Source: JBBQYA01 sp031412335
GTDB lineage: Bacteria; Bacteroidota; Bacteroidia; Sphingobacteriales; Sphingobacteriaceae
Direction: 5' to 3'
Length of the DNA stretch: 64,000 nt
Assembly: GCA_031412335.1 (NCBI GenBank)
Contig: JANOCT010000016.1
Span: forward strand, 1 to 64,000
The notes beneath the pieces were generated by a model, which saw only the letters and a list, made by a program, of their open reading frames with translations, ran no database searches and had not been told where the DNA came from. Both the position numbers and the translations under genes were made by a program. Shown one piece after another: positions 35,354 to 43,896 of the stretch (its first letter is position 1; every line of letters starts with the position of its first letter).

Positions 35354-36541
35354 ATGCACAACCGGCAAATTGTACACATCGACCTTGACTCCTTCTTTGT
35401 ATCTGTAGAGTGTCGCCACAATAGTAAATTGTTGGGCAAACCAGTCATTATTGGTGGTTCCAGCGATCGGGGAGTGGTAGCATCCTGCAGTTACGAAGCA
35501 CGTAAATATGGCATTCATTCGGCTATGCCTACCAGACTTGCCCGTCAGCTTTGTCCGGATGTGATTATTGTGCACGGCGATTACGAAAGTTATAGCAAAG
35601 CATCGGTAGAGGTAACTCAGATAATAGAAGAACAAGTTCCTGTATTCGAAAAAACTTCAATAGATGAATTTTATATTGATATGACGGGTATGGATCAGTA
35701 TTTCGGTACGCTAAAACATGCGACTGAACTGCGAGAAAAAGTTATCAGAGAAACTGGTTTGCCGATTTCTTTTGGCCTGTCGGAAAATAAAACGGTATCG
35801 AAAGTGGCAACTGGCATTGCCAAACCTAATAATTATAAGTTTGTAGAATACGGTTCCGAAAAGAGTTTTCTGGCGCCGCTTCCCGTACGCAAAATACCCA
35901 TGATAGGTGAAAAAACGGCTGAACTACTTCGTAGAATGGGAGTGGAAAAAGTACATACCTTACAGCAAATGCCCATAGAATTATTGGAATCGGCTTTTGG
36001 TAAACCCGGAACACAAATGTGGGAAAAAGCCAATGGAATAGACACCAGCCCTATTGTACCCTTTCACGATCGCAAATCGCTATCCGCAGAAAACACGTTC
36101 GACCAAGATACCATGGATTTGAAAATGTTGGAAGCCATGTTTATTTCGATGACAGAAGATTTATGCTCAAAAATGCGAAAAGAGAATTTTCTAACTTCTT
36201 GCGTAGCAGTAAAAATACGCTACTCTAATTTTGATACCCATACTCAACAAATAAAAATACCTTACACATCCGCAGATCATAAGCTAATACCGATGGTAAA
36301 AGATTTATTTGCCAAGCTATACCAGCGGCGAATGTTGATAAGGCTGATTGGTGTACGTTTCAGCAACCTGGCACATGGCCATTATCAAATCAATTTATTC
36401 GACGATAGTGTGCAGCAAATACATTTGTACCAAGCACTAGACCGACTAAACCAACGCTATGGCGACAAAACCGTCTGCCGTGCCGTAGGTATGGAAATGA
36501 ATACAAGAAGTTTTAATCCGTTTAATGGAGTGAGGGTGTAA
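35354..36541 (+). CDS. dinB: DNA polymerase IV (Y-family)
   Basis: 395 residues. The catalytic carboxylates are present: Asp10 in HIDLDSFFVSVE and Asp104-Glu105 in SIDEFYIDM. The little-finger domain fills the C-terminal third. It performs error-prone translesion synthesis. In Bacteroidota it commonly sits beside a DnaE-type polymerase in a damage-inducible mutagenesis cassette; here dnaE2 lies 3.7 kb further on, beyond two opposite-strand genes. It carries its own operator-bearing promoter. Confidence 0.95.
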   Translation: MHNRQIVHIDLDSFFVSVECRHNSKLLGKPVIIGGSSDRGVVASCSYEARKYGIHSAMPTRLARQLCPDVIIVHGDYESYSKASVEVTQIIEEQVPVFEKTSIDEFYIDMTGMDQYFGTLKHATELREKVIRETGLPISFGLSENKTVSKVATGIAKPNNYKFVEYGSEKSFLAPLPVRKIPMIGEKTAELLRRMGVEKVHTLQQMPIELLESAFGKPGTQMWEKANGIDTSPIVPFHDRKSLSAENTFDQDTMDLKMLEAMFISMTEDLCSKMRKENFLTSCVAVKIRYSNFDTHTQQIKIPYTSADHKLIPMVKDLFAKLYQRRMLIRLIGVRFSNLAHGHYQINLFDDSVQQIHLYQALDRLNQRYGDKTVCRAVGMEMNTRSFNPFNGVRV

Positions 36542-36546
36542 GTGTG

Positions 36547-39069
36547 TTAAATTTCAATTTCTTGTTCAATTTCAACTTGTGCCTGAGCTAACAATTCATA
36601 GATATTCATTTCTGCATCCATAACTTCAAAGGAAACACAAAGTGCATACGGTGTTTCGTTTTCAAGATTTTTGTCCCAACCAAAATGTCCAACAATTGCA
36701 ATACTAAATTCTTCGGCAAATTGTTGAGGCTCTATAATTGCCCAACTTTTTTGAACAGTTGAATTATTTCGACTAATTCCCTTAACCCCCCACTTGGGAT
36801 TCTCTCTAATAATCCACTGGATTACATTTCCACCCTCATCAATATCTTCTTCATCAAAATCACTGTCTAAATATTCTAATGTTCGATTTCTGAAACTACT
36901 AAAATTCTCATTATACTTTGAAGACCGCCATTCAAGCCAATTTGCTAAATAGGAGTGAGAACCTTTTCTTGTCAATCTTGTTTTGGCAGTAAATGAAAGT
37001 GTAACTTCAACTAAAATCCTAAACTCTTTTCCTTCCCCTTTTAAAGCATTAGGAATTTTCAAACGATAGATGTCCGCTTTTTTGGGTCCAACTTTCCCGT
37101 TTTGAATAAATGTAATTCTTGATTGAGAATTATTCAAAGCTCTGTTTACATCGGGAACTCCGTAACCGTAATACCTGAAATCATTTATTGTCGGATTGTA
37201 AAAACAATGCTCTGGTAATCTAGCACTCTGAATAATTAAAGCCCGATACATTTGTGCTGATTCAGTTGGATGTTCATTTTGCAGCTTTGAAGCAATATAG
37301 CTTACCTTAGGTGTGCTAAAAGAAGTGCCAAATGAATCTTTGCCAACTGCATTTGCTCCATGCAAAGTTGAGTTCACTAATTCAGGTGATGTGGTTTCAT
37401 TTGTTATCAGTTCGTCTGATAATTTGTTTTTCACCAAATCACCACCAAACTCAACAACATCAGGTTTGATACAACCCCACATTCCAAGTCCAGTTCTTGA
37501 AAAAGGAGAAACATGATTTCTACCTGCCAATGCTTTGTAATCTGCATCTTCAAAATCTTCTTTCGCAATTGAACCAACTGTTATTGCAAAATAACTAACG
37601 CCAGGATTTGCAACTTTTGATTCAGTTTCATCCAAGTAAGTTGGATAGTTTCTACCTGCTTGCAAATGTTCGGTTATTCCAAGGTTTGTAGGAATAACTG
37701 AACTCGGATAAAGATTTCCCGAAGCTACAATGAAAAGAATGTCGTTTTCGTGAATGAGTTTGTCTATTGATGCGGCCAGTGATGGCATGTGAGTTCCAAT
37801 ATAAGAAGTTGTTTCTGCAACTGATAAATTGAAGATTCTCGTTTCAGGATAATCAGCAATAATTTTTTGCATCAGCGTTGGCTCAAACTTGTTTGTTGGT
37901 ATGAGGTTATTCTGGTCAAGAATTCTTGCATTTTGAATAATGCTCTCTAATTTTACTTGTCCTGCTTTTGGAATTGAAACAGGATAAAGAACTGCACCTG
38001 CCACTTTTGTTCCGTGTCCGCTTTGTCTAACATAATCCACGGTTGTAGCATCCCCATCAACATAAGAACGGGAGTTTGCCATATCAATAGCTGATTGAAT
38101 TAATCTATGATTTTCCTGAATCCCGCTGTCAATAACACAAACTTTTGCAGCGTTGTTGTCAGGTGTAATAATTTCTAATTCGTAATCATCAAGAAGAGGC
38201 AAATGGTCATGTTCTAAATCGTATTTAGTGTCCAGCTTTACTTCATAGAGATATTGATATGTTTGAACTAAATCCTTTAACCCTTTTCCGTTAATTGAAA
38301 TTTTAAAATAAACAGCATCAACTTCATTATCCCAAATATCGTGTAGTTCACCTCTGTAAATTTCTATGTATCCCTCAATCTCTTCTTCTCTTTTTATTTG
38401 CTTTGTGTCCCTTTCAACTTGCAACGCTGTTATTTGTTCTTTAAATTCAACAACCTTTTGCTGAAAGCTAATTTCAGAATCAAGTTCAACTCGAACTGGA
38501 TATTTTTCCTCATTTGGAATGTAACAAGACACCCCTAATTGCACAGTATAAAGAACATCAGACTCTAATGTTTCCCAAATTCTCCCTATCTCTCCCTTAA
38601 GCAATTTTTCAATTCTTCTGCTTTCATCAGTTTCTAATTCCCAAATTTGGGCAGCCTTATCTTTTCTTTGACCCTTTTCATTAATAAATTGGTTAACATT
38701 ATCAATAAATGATTGTAGATTATCATTAGAAGCACCAATAATACAGCCATCTTCTTCTTCTGATATTAATTCAATCCCCCAAAGTTTCAATTTATCTATA
38801 TTAAAAACTTCAGTATCTATTTTTAAAAAAACAGGAATGTCATTTTCATTTGGTAATACAATTCCTTCAGCATTTTTTTTCTCTCTTAAAGTTTTCCATT
38901 TTTCTACAAGAATATTTGCGGAATTACCAAGATACTCACCGTGACTGCTTCTGTTTTCTTTATTTTTATCTGTTCTTTCCTTTGCAAGCTTATCTCTGCT
39001 TCCACCACGTGGAGGTTTTGCGGAGCCTTCAACTTTGAATGGCAATTTTAAATGAGGAAAATCAGGCAT
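36547..39069 (-). CDS. ietS: Subtilisin-like serine protease of an IetAS-type defence module
   Basis: 840 residues, without signal peptide or sorting domain, so cytoplasmic. An N-terminal domain of about 300 residues precedes an S8 peptidase domain with the full triad: Asp in KVCVIDSGIQENH (about 310), His in QSGHGTKVAGA (about 350) and Ser in SFGTSFSTPKVS (about 580). A C-terminal beta-rich region follows. It starts three bases after the AAA ATPase gene, which defines a two-gene unit. AAA ATPase plus subtilase pairs are known as IetAS, first described in Agrobacterium plasmid stability and later as an anti-phage system; assignment rests on architecture and pairing. It is convergent with dinB, five bases apart. 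Confidence 0.82.
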   Translation of the reverse strand: MPDFPHLKLPFKVEGSAKPPRGGSRDKLAKERTDKNKENRSSHGEYLGNSANILVEKWKTLREKKNAEGIVLPNENDIPVFLKIDTEVFNIDKLKLWGIELISEEEDGCIIGASNDNLQSFIDNVNQFINEKGQRKDKAAQIWELETDESRRIEKLLKGEIGRIWETLESDVLYTVQLGVSCYIPNEEKYPVRVELDSEISFQQKVVEFKEQITALQVERDTKQIKREEEIEGYIEIYRGELHDIWDNEVDAVYFKISINGKGLKDLVQTYQYLYEVKLDTKYDLEHDHLPLLDDYELEIITPDNNAAKVCVIDSGIQENHRLIQSAIDMANSRSYVDGDATTVDYVRQSGHGTKVAGAVLYPVSIPKAGQVKLESIIQNARILDQNNLIPTNKFEPTLMQKIIADYPETRIFNLSVAETTSYIGTHMPSLAASIDKLIHENDILFIVASGNLYPSSVIPTNLGITEHLQAGRNYPTYLDETESKVANPGVSYFAITVGSIAKEDFEDADYKALAGRNHVSPFSRTGLGMWGCIKPDVVEFGGDLVKNKLSDELITNETTSPELVNSTLHGANAVGKDSFGTSFSTPKVSYIASKLQNEHPTESAQMYRALIIQSARLPEHCFYNPTINDFRYYGYGVPDVNRALNNSQSRITFIQNGKVGPKKADIYRLKIPNALKGEGKEFRILVEVTLSFTAKTRLTRKGSHSYLANWLEWRSSKYNENFSSFRNRTLEYLDSDFDEEDIDEGGNVIQWIIRENPKWGVKGISRNNSTVQKSWAIIEPQQFAEEFSIAIVGHFGWDKNLENETPYALCVSFEVMDAEMNIYELLAQAQVEIEQEIEI

Positions 39070-39072
39070 AAA

Positions 39073-40068
39073 TTATTTTAGGTAAAGGAGATTTTCGTTT
39101 AATGACTTTTCAATATGAGATTGCTGCAAAACTTTTTCGTTGCCAATTACAGCAATCTTTGCTGCATCATTAGCAACCTTCACAACAATAGCAGCACTTA
39201 AACCAATCATTCTTTCAACAATAGAATTCCAGTTAATATCTTTTGATTTTTCAATTGACGAAAGTGTCATTTTTGTCAATCGCAGAATTTCCTCCTTACT
39301 TGGTTTTGGCATTTCAATTATATCGTCAAAGCGTCTGAAAAGTGCTTGGTCAAGTGCATTTTCAATATTGGTTGTTGCAATCAATAAACCTTGTGAATTA
39401 TATTCTTCTAAAAGTGTCAAAAGAATATTTACTACTCGGTGCATCTCTCCAACATCTTGAGAGTTGGTTCTTGTTTTACCTATGATATCAAATTCGTCAA
39501 AAAGTAGAACACAAGGAAATTCCTTAATGCCTTCAAATAATCTTGTGAGGTTATTTGCTGTTTCGCCAAGGAAGGAAGAAATAATTACATCAAAACGAAC
39601 TTTCAAAAAAGGTAATCCTAAATTCCAAGCAATTCTTTCTGCACTCATACTTTTACCACAACCTGGTGCACCATAAATCAAAACCTTTTGTCTGTATTTT
39701 AAACCGTGATGTGCAAGTCGTTCTTTAGCTGCAAATTCTTTTTCAATTCTTCTAATTTTTTCTTCTGTATCAACAGGAAGCACCATCTCATGTCTTAATT
39801 CATCTCTTTGAATTGACACTGCCAATGGAAAATTGTTTCTTTTGTCATTTGGTACAACAATTCCACTTGGAAGCATTTTTCGTAGTTCTCCTTTAAAGTT
39901 TTGACCGATAGCCAAATTCTTATCCAAAATAAATCTAAGTTTTTCAGCTAATTTTTCATGCCCTTTCTTTATCTCTTCTTGAATTATAAGATTCGCAACT
40001 TTAACAACATTATCTTCCTTATCTCCTTCAATTGATCTAAACAATCTAATTAATAAATCTTGATTCAT
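39073..40068 (-). CDS. ietA: AAA-family ATPase of an IetAS-type defence module
   Basis: 331 residues from ATG 40068 (MNQDLLIRLFRSIEGDK); the ORF is open to 40128 but the added 20 residues are hydrophobic and unlike the family. A helical N-terminal part (about 1-75) precedes one AAA module: Walker A YGAPGCGKSMSAE, Walker B VLLFDEFDIIGK, sensor-1 LLIATTNIENALD and arginine finger ALFRRFDDIIEMP. It probably remodels or presents targets to the protease encoded downstream. The gene is divergent from dnaE2, and the 170-base gap between them also holds the dnaE2 operator. Confidence 0.82.
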   Translation of the reverse strand: MNQDLLIRLFRSIEGDKEDNVVKVANLIIQEEIKKGHEKLAEKLRFILDKNLAIGQNFKGELRKMLPSGIVVPNDKRNNFPLAVSIQRDELRHEMVLPVDTEEKIRRIEKEFAAKERLAHHGLKYRQKVLIYGAPGCGKSMSAERIAWNLGLPFLKVRFDVIISSFLGETANNLTRLFEGIKEFPCVLLFDEFDIIGKTRTNSQDVGEMHRVVNILLTLLEEYNSQGLLIATTNIENALDQALFRRFDDIIEMPKPSKEEILRLTKMTLSSIEKSKDINWNSIVERMIGLSAAIVVKVANDAAKIAVIGNEKVLQQSHIEKSLNENLLYLK

Positions 40069-40176
40069 TTTCTTAAGATTTAATATAAAATTAATTTGTA
40101 AAATAACACAAACCAATAGATTTTTCATCTTTTTATTTTATTTACTTTTAATATCGGAGAAAATTCAGTTTCTCTT

Positions 40177-40204
40177 TTTGCTAAAATTTTTAGCATTATC
40201 TTTG
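40177..40204 (+). promoter_or_regulatory. dnaE2 promoter with the same palindromic operator as dinB
   Basis: TTTG at 40177-40180 and TATCTTTG at 40197-40204 are 16 bases apart. The spacer contains the perfect palindrome GCTAAAATTTTTAGC (40180-40194). The spacing and position match the dinB promoter exactly. I noticed no third copy in the window. Confidence 0.72.
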
Positions 40205-40238
40205 TTGCCCGTTCCTTTACAGAATCGGTTGCAAGCGT

Positions 40239-43200
40239 ATGTTTCTCAATTGTCATTCATTTTTTAGTTTCCAGTTTGGAGTCTTATCTCCCAAACAATT
40301 GATTGCCGCCGCAGCCCAACACAACATAGCAAGGCTTGCCCTTACCGATATCAACAGCACATCAGGATGTATGCAACTTATGCGCTATTCCGCAAAATCT
40401 GCTTTGAAACCCGTGCTCGGTGTCGATTTTAGAAATGGAAATGAACAAAAGTTTGTAGCACTTGCCTGCAACATGCAAGGGTTCGAGAAAATTAACCGTT
40501 TGCTAAGCCGCCATCTTGAAGATAAAATAGATTTTGCTGATCGTTGCGAAATTCAGGAAGATGTAATGGTTATATATCCATGGCAACCTGGAAAAACCCT
40601 TGAACTCGCTGCTCACGAATATTGGGGTGTACAACCCACACAAGTAAAAGAATTAAAATTTGGCGCTAAGCCTGCCCTGCTTCGCAAAATGGTGATTCTA
40701 CAATCGGTTAGTTTTCTGGCTAAAAGCGATTTTAATTTGCACCGTTTGTTACGTGCTATGCATTTGAATTGCATTCTCAGCAAACTAAACCCAGCAGAAT
40801 GTGCCCTGCCTACAGATCTACTTTGCGATGAATCTGATTTAATGCAACATTATCACCCTTATCCCGATCTCATAAAGAATACCTTGAAAGTGCTGGATGC
40901 CTGCCAGACCATAGACTTTGAATTTAATTCCCACAAAAATAAAGCACTCTTTTCCGGTTCTGAAAAAGAAGATTTTATGCTGCTCAAATCTTTGACCGAT
41001 CAAGGAGCTTTTCACCGCTATGGCCGATATGATAAAATCGTAAAAGACCGGATTAATAAAGAACTTGATTTAATTCGTAAACAGGATTTTGTATCTTATT
41101 TTCTCATTAATTGGGACATTGTATCCTACGCGCAAAAGCAAGGCTTTTATTATGTAGGCAGAGGCAGCGGTGCCAATAGCATTGTGGCTTATTGCCTTCG
41201 GATTACGGATGTCGACCCTATAGAATTGGATTTATATTTCGAGCGCTTTATTAATTTATTTCGCAAAAATCCCCCTGATTTTGACATTGATTTTTCATGG
41301 AAAGACAGAGATCAGATTACCGAACATATTTTTAATACTTACGGAAAGGACCATGTTTGTTTAATGGGTTCGTACAATACCTTTCAATTAAATTCAACCT
41401 TGCGTGAGCTGGGGAAGGTATTTGGATTGCCTACAGAAGAAATTGAAGGACTTATTAATCAGGTGGTAAAAGGTGATATGGTGCCGAAAGATAAGATTGC
41501 TGCTTATATTCTAATGTATGGGCAAAAGTTAATCAATATGCCTCGTCATTTAAGCATTCACGCAAGTGGAGTTTTAATTTCCGAAAAACCTATTTATACT
41601 TATACGGCAACTTCACTGCCACCGAAAGGCTATCCCGTTTCGCAGTTTGATATGCACGAAGCAGAAGATTTGGGCTTGTATAAATTTGATATTCTGAGTC
41701 AGCGTGGTTTGGGGCATATCAAAGACTCGATTGAAATTATAAAACAAAATAGAGGCATTAGTCTGGATATACACGATGTTAAAAATTTTAAAACCGACCC
41801 GGCCATTGTTCGCCACTTAGAAAAAGGACATACCATGGGCTGTTTTTATGTAGAGTCGCCTGCCATGCGCATGTTGTTGGCAAAGCTGGAGTGTAAAGAT
41901 TATTTAACGCTTGTTGCGGCAAGTTCCATTATTAGACCAGGAGTGGCACAATCTGGAATGATGCGCGAATACATAAGTCGGCATCATGCAAAAGATAAGG
42001 GAAAATCCATTGCGCATCCAGTAATGTGGGACATAATGCCCGACACCTACGGCGTTATGGTTTATCAGGAGGATGTGATAAAAGTTGCACACTTATTTGC
42101 TGGCTTAGATTTGGGCGAGGCAGATGTGCTACGAAGAGGAATGTCGGGTAAATACCGATCCAGAGAAGAGTTTAAGAAAATAGAAGATACTTTTTTTTGT
42201 AATTGTGATCAGAAAGGCTACGATCCGGCTTTAAGTAAAGAAGTATGGCGACAAATAGAATCTTTTGCTGGTTATTCGTTTGCGAAAGGACATTCGGCAT
42301 CGTTTGCGGTAGAAAGTTATCAGAGCATGTATCTCAAAGCGCATTATCCGCTTGAGTTTATGGTTGGCGTAATTAATAATTTTGGAGGCTTTTATCGTAC
42401 AGAGTTTTATGTGCATGAGGCTCGTAAATGGGGTGCAACTATTGAAGGGCCTTGTATTAATAATAGCGAGCAACTTACTCGAATTACTGGTACTATTATT
42501 CATTTAGGATTTGTGCATATTGCCAATCTAGAAGATCGCTTAATTACTCGCATACTTGAGGAGCGAAATAGCCAAGGATTTTTTAAAGATTTGCAAGAAT
42601 TTACCGACCGTGTTGCAGTAAGTTTAGAGCAATTAATTTTACTGGTTCGCGTAGGTGCTTTTCGTTTTATTGGGAAAAGCAAGCAGCAATTACTTTGGGA
42701 AGCACATTTTATTTTAACAAAAAAAACGGTTGCAGATACCTCGGCCAAACTTTTTACCTACCGATCTGATAAAAAGTTTGACTTACCTACTTTGCACTAC
42801 GATAAGCGGAACGATTTATTTGATGAACTTGAATTGTTGGGATTTACTCTTTCGTCGCCATTTGAGTTACTAGAAAAGCAAGATATTGAAAGTATACGGG
42901 CAGAAGATATTCCTAAACATAAAGGAAAAGAAGTGCAAATAATTGGGCATTTGGTAACAACCAAACCCACCCGAACTAAAAAAGGCGAGTCCATGTTTTT
43001 CGGAACATTTTTAGATAAAAATGGCGACTGGATTGATACGGTTCATTTTCCACCTTCGGCAAAGCAATATCCTTTTCGTGGACCGGGTTGTTATTTAATT
43101 CGTGGAAAAGTATCGGAAGAGTTTTCGTTTTTCACCATTGAAGTAAGTTATTTTGAGCGGCTGGGCTGGTGGAACGCAAAAGAAGATTCGGGAGCCAAAA

Positions 43201-43259
43201 CAGTAGAAAAACAGGAATTTATTAAAGGAACAGGTAGGTATTCTAAAATGGGTTTGTGA
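40239..43259 (+). CDS. dnaE2: Error-prone DNA polymerase III alpha-type subunit (DnaE2-like)
   Basis: 1006 residues. An N-terminal PHP domain (LNCHSFFSFQFG; the first metal His of the usual HxH is replaced by Asn, so proofreading-type activity is doubtful) is followed by the C-family polymerase core with active-site PPDFDIDFSWKDR (about residues 345-357) and GRGSGANSIVAYCL, then helix-hairpin-helix and OB-fold (KGKEVQIIGHLVTTKPTR) regions. It is shorter than the replicative DnaE and, with DinB, forms the mutagenic repair pair of many Bacteroidota. Its own promoter carries the shared operator. Confidence 0.9.
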   Translation: MFLNCHSFFSFQFGVLSPKQLIAAAAQHNIARLALTDINSTSGCMQLMRYSAKSALKPVLGVDFRNGNEQKFVALACNMQGFEKINRLLSRHLEDKIDFADRCEIQEDVMVIYPWQPGKTLELAAHEYWGVQPTQVKELKFGAKPALLRKMVILQSVSFLAKSDFNLHRLLRAMHLNCILSKLNPAECALPTDLLCDESDLMQHYHPYPDLIKNTLKVLDACQTIDFEFNSHKNKALFSGSEKEDFMLLKSLTDQGAFHRYGRYDKIVKDRINKELDLIRKQDFVSYFLINWDIVSYAQKQGFYYVGRGSGANSIVAYCLRITDVDPIELDLYFERFINLFRKNPPDFDIDFSWKDRDQITEHIFNTYGKDHVCLMGSYNTFQLNSTLRELGKVFGLPTEEIEGLINQVVKGDMVPKDKIAAYILMYGQKLINMPRHLSIHASGVLISEKPIYTYTATSLPPKGYPVSQFDMHEAEDLGLYKFDILSQRGLGHIKDSIEIIKQNRGISLDIHDVKNFKTDPAIVRHLEKGHTMGCFYVESPAMRMLLAKLECKDYLTLVAASSIIRPGVAQSGMMREYISRHHAKDKGKSIAHPVMWDIMPDTYGVMVYQEDVIKVAHLFAGLDLGEADVLRRGMSGKYRSREEFKKIEDTFFCNCDQKGYDPALSKEVWRQIESFAGYSFAKGHSASFAVESYQSMYLKAHYPLEFMVGVINNFGGFYRTEFYVHEARKWGATIEGPCINNSEQLTRITGTIIHLGFVHIANLEDRLITRILEERNSQGFFKDLQEFTDRVAVSLEQLILLVRVGAFRFIGKSKQQLLWEAHFILTKKTVADTSAKLFTYRSDKKFDLPTLHYDKRNDLFDELELLGFTLSSPFELLEKQDIESIRAEDIPKHKGKEVQIIGHLVTTKPTRTKKGESMFFGTFLDKNGDWIDTVHFPPSAKQYPFRGPGCYLIRGKVSEEFSFFTIEVSYFERLGWWNAKEDSGAKTVEKQEFIKGTGRYSKMGL

Positions 43260-43896
43260 ACGGGAGTAGAACCACGAAGCCACTAAGTAAAATAAGTTGC
43301 ACAAAGTTTCTCTTTTGTTAATTCTGAGGTACGAAGAATCTCTTTGAGAACGATTGAAAATTAACAATAACAGAGATGCTTCGTGCCTGAGCATAGCAAG
43401 GCAAATGAAGAGTTTAACCGGATGATTTGCTGCAAGGGTTAACGTTCAATAATTTGAACCACGAAGCCACTAAGTAAAATAAGTTGCACAAAGTTTTCAC
43501 TTTGTTAATTCTGAGGTACGAAGAATCTCTTGGAACATTATTGTATAATAAAAGCTTTCTTTTTTTTTAATGAAAGTATAGTCGGTTTAATCTATGTACA
43601 GATATTTTGTTAATGATGAAGCACAGATATCTTTTCTTTTCAATTTCTTAACAGTAGCTTAATACAAACGAACTGCATATTTCGAAGACTGCAATCTGCC
43701 AAGGTAGGAGTACAAAAGCTCACTAAATAAACATTTATCGTTGTTTTTCAATTAGTTAAACTTTATTTTACTTGATTAGTTAAAATCAATAGTTTTTCAA
43801 TAAAATGCTTTTTATATTGGTAAAAATATTTTTTGTTCTTTTTATTCATTTAATACCCATACATGTAATATTCACACTTAAAAAAACCAACACAAA
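43260..43896. other. Intergenic region with a 76-bp direct repeat
   Basis: About 640 bases without a supported gene. It holds two direct repeats (see the repeat entry). The second half is AT-rich and should contain the promoter of the downstream protease operon, but no clean -7 box is visible. Confidence 0.5.
43269..43531. repeat. Two 76-bp direct repeats (43269-43344 and 43456-43531)
   Basis: Each copy begins GAACCACGAAGCCACTAAGT, continues through AATAAGTTGCACAAAGTTT and TTGTTAATTCTGAGGTACG, and ends AAGAATCTCTT. A few differences lie in the middle. The start resembles the AACCACGAAGGCACAAAG element found at 11.7 and 50.6 kb. Confidence 0.8.

Noticed and set aside
36547..39069. Secreted subtilase, like the one at 43.9 kb
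   Set aside because: No signal peptide and no sorting domain are present, and it is paired with a cytoplasmic AAA ATPase.
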